From Flaviramulus sp. (GTDB lineage Bacteria; Bacteroidota; Bacteroidia; Flavobacteriales; Flavobacteriaceae), in NCBI GenBank assembly GCA_023255235.1, contig JALRJA010000301.1, positions 1 to 7,345 of the forward strand: a stretch of 7,345 nucleotides of DNA. Reading direction: 5' to 3'. Positions 1 through 5,616 of this stretch are shown here, piece by piece (within the stretch, counting starts at the first letter, position 1; every line of letters begins with the position of its first letter). Under the pieces are notes generated by a model that ran no database searches, was not told where the DNA came from, and worked only from the letters and a program-made list of their open reading frames with translations. The translations under genes and the position numbers were made by a program.

Positions 1-729
1 CAAAGTGAAGATGTTGATAACTTTGCTTTTGCTGAACCCTTATATAGCACTTCGTTTAAGGCTTTTAGTGCTTTAGCAAAAACCTTAGGTGTTGTTATTA
101 TTGTTCCTTTTTTTGAAAAACGAATGGCAGGTGTTTATCATAACAGTGCCTACATTATAGATACCGATGGTTCTGAAGCTGGTTTATACCGTAAAATGCA
201 TATTCCAGACGACCCGCATTTTTATGAGAAATTCTATTTTACACCGGGTGATATTGGTTTTAAATCGTTTGAAACAAAAAAAGGTAATATTGGTACTTTA
301 ATTTGTTGGGATCAATGGTATCCAGAAGCAGCACGACTAACCGCCTTACAAGGAGCTGAAGTTTTGTTTTATCCTACAGCTATAGGGTGGCATCCAAAAG
401 AAAAAGCCGCATTTGGAGTTAATCAACAAGGTGCTTGGATGCAAGTTATGCGCGGTCATGCGGTAGCCAACGGTATTTATGTTGCAGCCGCCAATAGAAT
501 AGGATTAGAAAAATATCTTCCCAATACAGACGGTATAGAATTTTGGGGTTCGTCATTCATTGCTGGACCTCAAGGTGAAATTCTAGCACAAGCATCGGTA
601 GATAAAGAAGAAATTTTAATAGCTGAAGTTGATTTGAGTTTACAGGAAAATGTGCGTCAAAATTGGCCTTTTCTGCGAGATCGCCGAATTGACAAATATG
701 GTGATATTATAAAACGTGCTATTGATTAA
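1..729 (+). CDS. aguB: N-carbamoylputrescine amidase (AguB), 5' end cut off
   Basis: This enzyme of the nitrilase (carbon-nitrogen hydrolase) superfamily hydrolyses N-carbamoylputrescine to putrescine, CO2 and ammonia in the cytoplasm. The frame is open from the first base, giving 242 visible residues that end at TAA. The family is usually about 290-300 residues, so roughly the first 50 lie outside the window. Two of the three catalytic residues are visible: Lys in YRKMHIPDDP (visible residue 65) and the nucleophile Cys in ICWDQWYPEAAR (visible residue 102, codon 304-306). The first catalytic Glu should lie in the missing part. The FEKR...GVYHNSA segment around residues 39-49 and the DPH/FTPGD block are typical of AguB rather than of other nitrilases. 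The ATG at 124 is internal, because conserved family sequence reads through it from upstream. The gene overlaps aguA by one base, and that pairing strongly supports the substrate. Confidence 0.93.
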   Translation, partial: QSEDVDNFAFAEPLYSTSFKAFSALAKTLGVVIIVPFFEKRMAGVYHNSAYIIDTDGSEAGLYRKMHIPDDPHFYEKFYFTPGDIGFKSFETKKGNIGTLICWDQWYPEAARLTALQGAEVLFYPTAIGWHPKEKAAFGVNQQGAWMQVMRGHAVANGIYVAAANRIGLEKYLPNTDGIEFWGSSFIAGPQGEILAQASVDKEEILIAEVDLSLQENVRQNWPFLRDRRIDKYGDIIKRAID

Positions 730-1769
730 TGACTACAAGTAACTGGATATTCCCTGCAGAATGGGAACAACAACAAGGAATTTTATTATGCTTCCCACAC
801 AATGGTAATGATTGGCCAGGAAAGTATGAAGCAGTTCAATGGGCTTTTGTAGAGTTTATTAAAAAAATAGCTCATGTTGAAAACGTATTTTTAATAGTTG
901 CTAATATAAAGCTACAAAATAAAGTACTTGCCATGTTACAAAAGGCTGCTGTTCAAACCAAAAATGTAGCGTTTATTATCTGTAAAACCAACCGTAGTTG
1001 GATGCGTGATTCTGGACCTATTATTGTGAAAAAAGGCAACCAAAAAAAAGCTCTAAATTTTAATTTTAATGGCTGGGCAAAATATTCAAATTATAAGTTA
1101 GACAAGTATGTTCCTGCAACCGTTTCAGCGTTTTTAAAAATGCCTTTAGAACAAGCGTTTTACAATAAAAAACCCATTGTTTTAGAAGGTGGTGCTATAG
1201 ATGTAAATGGGAAAGGAACGCTTTTAACTTCAGAAGAATGCCTACTCCACCCTACTATTCAGGTTAGAAATTCTGGATTAACTAAAACAGATTATGAAGC
1301 TATTTTTAAGCAATACTTAGGTGTTACTAATGTTATTTGGTTAGGAAATGGTATTGAAGGTGATGATACACATGGTCATATTGATGACTTAGCACGTTTT
1401 GTAAATGAAGATACCATTATTACAGTAGTTGAAACTAATGCAAAAGACAATAACTATAAACCTTTACAAGACAACTTAAAACGCTTGCAAAATGCTGTTT
1501 TAGAAAATGGTAAACACCCAAATATTGTTACCTTACCAATGCCCAAACGTATAGATTTTGATGGTATTAGACTACCTGCTAGCTATGCTAATTTTTTAAT
1601 ATTAAACCAAACTGTTTTAGTTCCTACTTTTAACGATGTTAACGATACAGAAGCTCTGAAAATAATAGCAACGTGTTTTCCTAAACGAGAGGTTATTGGC
1701 ATAAACTCAACCGACTTTATATGGGGGTTTGGTAGTTTGCATTGTTTGAGTCAACAAATACCAAAATAG
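729..1769 (+). CDS. aguA: Agmatine deiminase (AguA)
   Basis: The product hydrolyses agmatine to N-carbamoylputrescine and ammonia, the step just before AguB in the arginine-decarboxylase route to putrescine. It is 346 residues, within the usual range for the agmatine deiminase / bacterial peptidylarginine deiminase fold family. Family motifs appear in order: WMRDSGP (91-97), LEGGAIDVNG (152-161), EGDDTHGHIDDLARF (210-224) with the catalytic His/Asp region, and the C-terminal GSLHCLSQQ with the presumed nucleophile Cys339. The last motif is more often G-G-G-N-I-H-C in relatives, so IWGFGSLHC is a mild variant that keeps the Cys. No signal peptide is visible, which argues for a cytoplasmic enzyme and against a secreted peptidylarginine deiminase. 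The start ATG overlaps the aguB stop (TAATG), implying translational coupling in one operon. A 77-base gap with only a weak hairpin separates it from the convergent rlmL gene. Confidence 0.94.
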   Translation: MTTSNWIFPAEWEQQQGILLCFPHNGNDWPGKYEAVQWAFVEFIKKIAHVENVFLIVANIKLQNKVLAMLQKAAVQTKNVAFIICKTNRSWMRDSGPIIVKKGNQKKALNFNFNGWAKYSNYKLDKYVPATVSAFLKMPLEQAFYNKKPIVLEGGAIDVNGKGTLLTSEECLLHPTIQVRNSGLTKTDYEAIFKQYLGVTNVIWLGNGIEGDDTHGHIDDLARFVNEDTIITVVETNAKDNNYKPLQDNLKRLQNAVLENGKHPNIVTLPMPKRIDFDGIRLPASYANFLILNQTVLVPTFNDVNDTEALKIIATCFPKREVIGINSTDFIWGFGSLHCLSQQIPK

Positions 1770-1814
1770 TTCTTCTATAAACTTGGTGTTAACCTGTTTT
1801 ATTTTAGTTTTATT

Positions 1815-1836
1815 TGCTTGTTTATCTTAACAAGTA
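1815..1836. terminator. Weak hairpin between convergent aguA and rlmL ends
   Basis: CTTGTT (1817-1822) pairs with AACAAG (1829-1834) across a 6-base loop. A G-T and a T-A pair (1815-1816 with 1835-1836) extend the stem. Its position between two convergent stop codons suits a shared terminator. However, neither strand shows a clean U-tract after the stem, so it may be incidental. Confidence 0.2.
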
Positions 1837-1846
1837 CTAAACATTC

Positions 1847-3004
1847 TTATTTGTTGTACTTGGCTTTTTTGCTTCCTTCATAAATTTGGTAATTAACCAA
1901 ACGGGCTTCTAGTTTGGCGTTAAATAATTGAATTTTTCTAGAAGGCTTTAACCCGACATGCTTTAAGGCGTCAAGATTTGAGGTAATAAACCAAGCATTT
2001 GTATTGGGATAGTTTTGTTTTAATGTATCGCCAATGGCTTTATAAAAAACTTGCATATCAATATTTAAACGCTCTCCGTAAGGTGGATTAAATACCATAT
2101 GGAGTTTTAACTCGTCTTGTTTTTGAGTTTCAAAAAAATTATCTTGTTTGATAGTGATAAAATCATCTAATTGGGCGTTTTTCACATTGTCTTTTGCCTT
2201 TGCTACTGCACTTGGTGCTTTGTCATAGCCTATTATTTTATAATGAAAATCGCGGGTTTTGTTAAGGAGCGATTCTTCAATTTTTTCAAATAAATCGACA
2301 TCCCAATCTTGCCAACGTTCAAAGGCAAATTCTTTTCTCATAAGGTTTGGTGGTATATTACAGGCTATCATGGCTGCTTCAATAAGTATAGTGCCTGAAC
2401 CACACATTGGGTCTATGAAATCTGTTTGTCCGTCCCAACCCGATAACATGATTAAACCGGCAGCCAAAACTTCGTTTATGGGTGCTATATTGGTTGCGGT
2501 TTTGTAACCACGTTTATGGAGTGAATCTCCTGAAGAATCTAATGAAATAGTGCATTGGTTTTTGTCTATATGCACATTTATTTTAAGGTCTGGAAATTTT
2601 AAATCTACGTTAGGACGTTGACCGGTGTTGTCTCTAAATTTATCTACAATGGCGTCTTTTGTTTTTTGGGCAATAAAAAGTGAGTGAGAAAACAAACTGG
2701 AATGAATGGTAGCATCTACGGCTAAAGTGCCTGTAGGTTTTAAATAGGCATCCCAATTCATGTTGTAGATGTTTTTATACAAGTCTGTTTCGTTGTTAAC
2801 GGTAAATGTATGTATGGGTTTTAAAATTTTTATGGCTGTGCGTACTGCTAAGTTTGCTTTATACATAAAGCCTTTGTCTCCTACAAATGAGACGCTTCGT
2901 ATTCCTTTTTTTACGTCTTGTGCTCCTATTTTGGTAAGCTCGGTTGCTAATAAGTCTTCAAAGCCAAAAAGGGTTTTGGCAACCATTTTAAAATTTTCTT
3001 CCAT
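1847..3004 (-). CDS. rlmL: RlmL-type THUMP-domain 23S rRNA guanine-N2 methyltransferase
   Basis: This is a predicted SAM-dependent RNA methyltransferase related to the N-terminal half of E. coli RlmKL, which makes m2G2445 in 23S rRNA. The chosen ATG at 3004 gives 385 residues beginning MEENFKMVAKTLFGFEDLL. This matches how relatives begin, and an A-rich stretch precedes it. An in-frame ATG at 3049 would add 15 atypical residues. An N-terminal ferredoxin-like/THUMP region covers about residues 5-165, ending near SLDSSGDSLHKRGYK. The Rossmann methyltransferase domain follows, with SAM-binding DPMCGSGT (198-205), a GYDKAP motif II (259-264) and the N2-guanine-type catalytic NPPYGERL (306-313). 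There is no RlmK half, which is common outside gammaproteobacteria. The Lys-rich C-terminus (SKKAKYNK) fits RNA binding. The specific modified base is inferred from homology, not shown by the sequence. It is transcribed divergently from the methyltransferase gene at 3207. Confidence 0.88.
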   Translation of the reverse strand: MEENFKMVAKTLFGFEDLLATELTKIGAQDVKKGIRSVSFVGDKGFMYKANLAVRTAIKILKPIHTFTVNNETDLYKNIYNMNWDAYLKPTGTLAVDATIHSSLFSHSLFIAQKTKDAIVDKFRDNTGQRPNVDLKFPDLKINVHIDKNQCTISLDSSGDSLHKRGYKTATNIAPINEVLAAGLIMLSGWDGQTDFIDPMCGSGTILIEAAMIACNIPPNLMRKEFAFERWQDWDVDLFEKIEESLLNKTRDFHYKIIGYDKAPSAVAKAKDNVKNAQLDDFITIKQDNFFETQKQDELKLHMVFNPPYGERLNIDMQVFYKAIGDTLKQNYPNTNAWFITSNLDALKHVGLKPSRKIQLFNAKLEARLVNYQIYEGSKKAKYNK

Positions 3005-3024
3005 TGTTATTTTTAAATACTCAA

Positions 3025-3032
3025 CAAAAATA
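3025..3032 (-). promoter_or_regulatory. Candidate -7 box for rlmL
   Basis: On the minus strand this reads TATTTTTG, a full match to the Bacteroidota -7 consensus TAnnTTTG, 20 bases upstream of the rlmL ATG. The nearest TTG upstream (3049-3047) is only 14 bases away, shorter than the usual 19-21, so the -33 element is not convincing. AT-rich DNA yields such matches by chance. Confidence 0.3.
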
Positions 3033-3035
3033 ATG

Positions 3036-3043
3036 TAATTTTG
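3036..3043 (+). promoter_or_regulatory. Candidate -7 box for the 3207 methyltransferase gene
   Basis: TAATTTTG matches the Bacteroidota -7 consensus TAnnTTTG exactly. A start of transcription a few bases downstream would give a leader of roughly 155 bases carrying the whole inverted-repeat array at 3068-3196. No TTG lies 19-21 bases upstream, so the -33 element is missing or degenerate. The box sits almost back to back with the minus-strand candidate at 3025-3032. Confidence 0.35.
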
Positions 3044-3067
3044 TCGCAAATATGAGGTTTATTGATA

Positions 3068-3196
3068 ATTGGGTTAAGGATTGAACGGTTTGTTTGAGTT
3101 CTTTATATTTTGTGTTTGGGTATAATAGCAAAGGCACAAAATATAAAAACGAGTAGTGAAAGCCTGACCACAAAACTTGTTTTGTGGTAACCCGAT
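3068..3196. repeat. Nested inverted-repeat array, candidate structured leader RNA
   Basis: An outer stem pairs 3068-3076 (ATTGGGTTA) with 3188-3196 (TAACCCGAT): nine pairs, one of them T-G. Inside it is a perfect 13-bp inverted repeat, 3102-3114 (TTTATATTTTGTG) with 3135-3147 (CACAAAATATAAA), with a 20-base loop. Next comes a 10-bp inverted repeat, 3167-3176 (ACCACAAAAC) with 3179-3188. As RNA this last one would be an 8-bp stem with a CUUG loop, and base 3188 is shared with the outer stem. Read on the plus strand the result is a closed multi-branch structure ending 10 bases before the methyltransferase ATG, close enough to affect ribosome access. I recognise no known riboswitch core. A short MITE-like element with terminal inverted repeats is the main alternative. 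Confidence 0.5.
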
Positions 3197-3206
3197 AAAA
3201 GATATT

Positions 3207-3938
3207 ATGATAGAAAATACTACTAAATGGTTTACTTCTTGGTTTGATTCTCCATTTTACCATACTTTATACAAAGATAGAGATGCCGCAGAGGCACAAG
3301 TTTTTATGGATACCATAACGCACTATTTGAATATTCCTGCTGGAGGAAGTATTTTAGATTTGGGGTGTGGAAAAGGCAGACATGCTCGATATTTAAACAA
3401 AATTGGGTATGATGTTACGGGTGTTGATTTGAGTGAAAATAATATTGCTTTTGCTAAAGAGTTTGAAAATCATAGGCTACGGTTTAAGGTGCATGATATG
3501 AGCAACTATTTGGGGAAACAGTTTGATGCGGTTTTTAATTTGTTTACGAGTTTTGGCTATTTTGAAAAGTATGCCGATAATTTGAATACTTTAAAAGCTA
3601 TTAAAGCTTCTTTGAATGAAACGGGTTTTGGTGTGATTGATTTTATGAATACTGATTATGTTATTGCTAATTTGGTTGCTCAAGAGGTTAAAGTGGTTGA
3701 TGGTATTGAATTTTATTTAAAACGTTATGAAGATAATGGCTATATCGTAAAAGATATTACTTTTACTGCCAATGATGTAGATTATAGTTTTCATGAACGA
3801 GTTAGAGCCTTTAGTTTAGCTGATTTTGAAGTGCTTTTTGAACAAGCCAATATAGATTTATTGGACGTTTTTGGTGATTATAAATTGAATAAATATATTG
3901 CTAATAGTTCTGAACGTTTGGTGATGATTTTTAAATAA
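3207..3938 (+). CDS. Class I SAM-dependent methyltransferase, substrate unknown
   Basis: The product is a predicted soluble methyltransferase of 243 residues with a single Rossmann domain. SAM-binding motif I is ILDLGCGKGRHA (49-60). The acidic residue after strand beta-2 is Asp74 in TGVDLS. The motif-IV region is FDAVFNLFTSFGYF (107-120), a wording I associate with Bacteroidota members of this family. The N-terminus (WFTSWFDSPFYHTLYKDRD) and a variable C-terminal beta-rich region (about 160-225) should shape the acceptor site. The start is set at MIENTTKWF. The in-frame ATG 30 bases upstream falls inside the 3167-3188 inverted repeat and would add ten unconserved-looking residues. The sequence AAAAGATATT just before the chosen ATG is a plausible A-rich ribosome site. 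Nothing in the sequence reveals the substrate: small molecule, rRNA and protein are all possible. It heads a same-strand run with the ZIP and DUF4268 genes. Confidence 0.85.
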   Translation: MIENTTKWFTSWFDSPFYHTLYKDRDAAEAQVFMDTITHYLNIPAGGSILDLGCGKGRHARYLNKIGYDVTGVDLSENNIAFAKEFENHRLRFKVHDMSNYLGKQFDAVFNLFTSFGYFEKYADNLNTLKAIKASLNETGFGVIDFMNTDYVIANLVAQEVKVVDGIEFYLKRYEDNGYIVKDITFTANDVDYSFHERVRAFSLADFEVLFEQANIDLLDVFGDYKLNKYIANSSERLVMIFK

Positions 3939-3947
3939 AGCTTTATT
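3934..3947. repeat. Perfect 14-bp palindrome over the methyltransferase stop codon
   Basis: AATAAAGCTTTATT is its own reverse complement and includes the TAA stop at 3936-3938. As RNA it gives only a weak 5-bp AU stem with an AGCU loop, so it is a poor terminator. It could be a protein-binding palindrome upstream of the ZIP gene or simply chance in AT-rich DNA. Confidence 0.3.
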
Positions 3948-3991
3948 GTGCTTGATTTTGTAACTCCCTTTTTTGGGCTAATTTTTTTAAA

Positions 3992-4666
3992 ATGAATAAA
4001 TTTTTACTGCCGCTTTTGGCTGTTGTTTTAGGTGTTATTATAGCCTATTTTACAAAAAAACAAAAGTCATGGAATACTAAATTGCTGCTAGCTTTTAGTG
4101 GTGCTTTTTTACTTGCCTTAACGCTTTTTGAGCTCTTGCCTGAAGTGTATGCTCATTTAAATACTAAGGCTTCTGGTTTGTTAATTATGTGTGGTATTTT
4201 ATTGCAAATTGTTTTAGAAATTTTCTCTAAAGGTGCCGAACATGGACATGTGCATATTAATAAAAATGAAACGGCCTTTCCTGTATTATTATTTGCGAGT
4301 TTATGTATTCATAGTTTTTTAGAAGGATTTCCTATTCATGATTCTAATGATATGGTTTATGGCGTTTTAGTGCATAAAATACCTATTGCCACTTTAATTA
4401 GTTTGTTTTTATTTCAATCTAATTTTAGTAAGCTTAAAATAGGCTTTTTTTTAGTGGTTTTTGCCTTTATGACACCATTGGGTACTTTTATTTCTAACAC
4501 AGCGTCTTTAAGCGAGCATTTTTCTCATGGTATTAACGCTATTGTTATTGGTATTTTTTTACATATTTCTACTACTATTTTATTTGAAAGTGGTGAAGGT
4601 CATAAGTTTAATTTAAGCAAGTTTGTTGCTATTATTCTTGGAGTTTTAATAGCCTATATTGTTTAA
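3992..4666 (+). CDS. ZIP-family divalent metal transporter
   Basis: This is an inner-membrane protein of 224 residues that should import Zn(II) or a related divalent metal. Hydrophobic segments lie at about 3-20, 30-50, 62-78, 95-113, 123-142, 147-168, 181-198 and 210-224, consistent with the eight-helix ZIP fold. The loop after helix 3 carries the His-rich HGHVHIN (84-90). Helix 4 has the ZIP signature HSFLEG (107-112), and helix 5 has HKIP (128-131). Helix 6 has TPLG (161-164), and the helix-7 end has FLHISTTILFES (189-200). The usual acidic residue four after the helix-5 His is replaced by Ile132, and Lys129 sits where structurally studied ZIPs can carry an acid, so the second metal site may be lost. 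Metal specificity cannot be read from the sequence. It starts 53 bases after the methyltransferase stop and may be co-transcribed with it. Confidence 0.87.
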   Translation: MNKFLLPLLAVVLGVIIAYFTKKQKSWNTKLLLAFSGAFLLALTLFELLPEVYAHLNTKASGLLIMCGILLQIVLEIFSKGAEHGHVHINKNETAFPVLLFASLCIHSFLEGFPIHDSNDMVYGVLVHKIPIATLISLFLFQSNFSKLKIGFFLVVFAFMTPLGTFISNTASLSEHFSHGINAIVIGIFLHISTTILFESGEGHKFNLSKFVAIILGVLIAYIV

Positions 4667-4688
4667 CTCGTTTTTTTAAAACTGGTTT

Positions 4689-5117
4689 TTGTTTAGTAAA
4701 GAAGAATCGCGCATATTAAGACAGGAATTTTGGACGAGTTTTGGCAAATCGTTTCCTAAGAAATGGATTTTATATAATACCAAATTAAAAGATTTTAGTT
4801 TTAAGTTTTATTTTGATAACCATACTGCCTTGGTAGCATTAGATATTGAAGGCGGTCTTGAAAACCGTATTCTATATTGGGAAAAATTATTGGCATTACA
4901 ATCAATTATTATTGAACAATACTTACCTGATGCGGTATTTGAAGAGACTTATTTTTTAGATACTAAAAAAGAAATATCAAGAATTTATGTGCCATTTCAA
5001 CACAAAGCATCTATATATAACAAGAACTCTTGGCGTGATGTTATGGTATTCTTTTATGATAAAATGACATTATTTGAAGCTTTTTTTAAAGAGTATAAAG
5101 ATGTTATTGAAGGCTGA
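4689..5117 (+). CDS. DUF4268-family protein with a TTG start
   Basis: This 142-residue soluble protein resembles the small stand-alone DUF4268 proteins of Bacteroidota, whose function is not known to me. Recognisable blocks are the N-terminal KEESRILRQEFWTSFGKSFP (4-23), WILYNTKLKDFSFKFYF (26-42), YLPDAVFEETYFLD (78-91) and a C-terminal helix around WRDVMVFFYDKM (114-125). There is no signal peptide or membrane helix. The fold could be related to restriction-endonuclease-like proteins, since DUF4268 also occurs as a domain in those, but I see no clear catalytic motif. The reading frame has a stop at 4677-4679 and no ATG near the conserved N-terminus, so TTG at 4689 is the only start that keeps the family's usual M-F-S-K-E-E beginning. 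It lies 22 bases behind the ZIP gene, probably in the same transcript, and ends 6 bases from the convergent GNAT gene. Confidence 0.82.
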   Translation: MFSKEESRILRQEFWTSFGKSFPKKWILYNTKLKDFSFKFYFDNHTALVALDIEGGLENRILYWEKLLALQSIIIEQYLPDAVFEETYFLDTKKEISRIYVPFQHKASIYNKNSWRDVMVFFYDKMTLFEAFFKEYKDVIEG

Positions 5118-5123
5118 TGGTTT

Positions 5124-5615
5124 TTAAATTTCTTTTAGCATTTCAAAATCATCCATAATAAACCCATTTCCTATATCTGTAATTAATGGTCTTATGTTTT
5201 TAAAGCCTAATTTTTTGTAAGCTTCAATAGTGTTTATATTGTTTATGTTTACTGTTAACCTTATTTTTTTAAGCTGATAGGTTTTAGCCTTTTGTCCAAT
5301 AAAACTAATTGCTCTTTTTCCAATTTTGTTTCCTCTAAATTCTTTCAACACATATAGCTTACTTAAAAACAGCGTGTCTGGTTCTTTATTTATGGCAAAG
5401 TAACCTACACTAGTGGTATTATAATTTAAAATAAAGTACTCATAACCGCTAGCAATTTGATTTGTTATAGCCTTTACAGATTGAAATTTTTTAAGCATAT
5501 AATCAATTTGCTGTTTGCTAACTATAGAAACATAATGTTCTTTCCAAATTGTGTTGGCTAAGGTTTCTATTTGTAAGAATTGAGAAGGTGTTGTTGCAAA
5601 ATAAATTTCAATCAT
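5124..5615 (-). CDS. GNAT-family N-acetyltransferase
   Basis: This predicted acetyl-CoA-dependent acetyltransferase has 163 residues, a normal size for a single GNAT domain. The core is LSKLYVLKEFRGNKIGKRAI (84-103), which contains the acetyl-CoA pyrophosphate loop RGNKIG (94-99). It is followed by beta-5 (KIRLTVNIN, 117-125) and the NTIEAYKKLGFK helix (128-139) that closes the cofactor site. The tail DIGNGFIMDDFEM (147-159) is a form I associate with GNAT proteins of Bacteroidota. The acceptor is unknown: peptides, polyamines and small metabolites are all possible. The start ATG is separated by a single base from the stop of the upstream trhA gene (TAA-A-ATG), which points to translational coupling. 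It is the last gene of the three-gene unit and ends only 6 bases from the convergent DUF4268 gene, leaving no room for a separate terminator. Confidence 0.87.
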   Translation of the reverse strand: MIEIYFATTPSQFLQIETLANTIWKEHYVSIVSKQQIDYMLKKFQSVKAITNQIASGYEYFILNYNTTSVGYFAINKEPDTLFLSKLYVLKEFRGNKIGKRAISFIGQKAKTYQLKKIRLTVNINNINTIEAYKKLGFKNIRPLITDIGNGFIMDDFEMLKEI

Positions 5616-5616
5616 T

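Noticed and set aside
124..729. A separate 201-residue protein starting at the ATG at 124
   Set aside because: The frame continues open to base 1 with sequence typical of the AguB family, so this ATG is internal to a longer gene.
2259..3038. Two short plus-strand open frames (2259-2507 and 2769-3038)
   Set aside because: Both lie antisense within rlmL, whose motifs are clear. Their translations show no recognisable domain.
3177..3206. Upstream ATG adding ten residues to the methyltransferase
   Set aside because: The extra residues are encoded inside the 3167-3188 inverted repeat. The ATG at 3207 has a better A-rich upstream region and a more natural N-terminus.
3120..3206. Resemblance of the spacer to TPP or c-di-GMP-I riboswitches (GCCTGACC ... 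GGTAACCCGA)
   Set aside because: Only short fragments look similar. The invariant CUGAGA of TPP and the conserved core of c-di-GMP-I are absent, so no known class is assigned.
3021..3263. An 80-residue minus-strand open frame across the spacer
   Set aside because: It overlaps the start of the methyltransferase gene and the inverted-repeat array, and its composition looks like a chance frame.
3958..3986. TTG, 18 bases, then TAATTTTT as a promoter for the ZIP gene
   Set aside because: The -7 box misses the final G and lies only 5 bases from the ATG, which would leave almost no leader.
3966..3988. CCC-TTTTTT-GGG followed by a T-run as a rho-independent terminator
   Set aside because: The stem is only 3 bp, too weak to act as a terminator.
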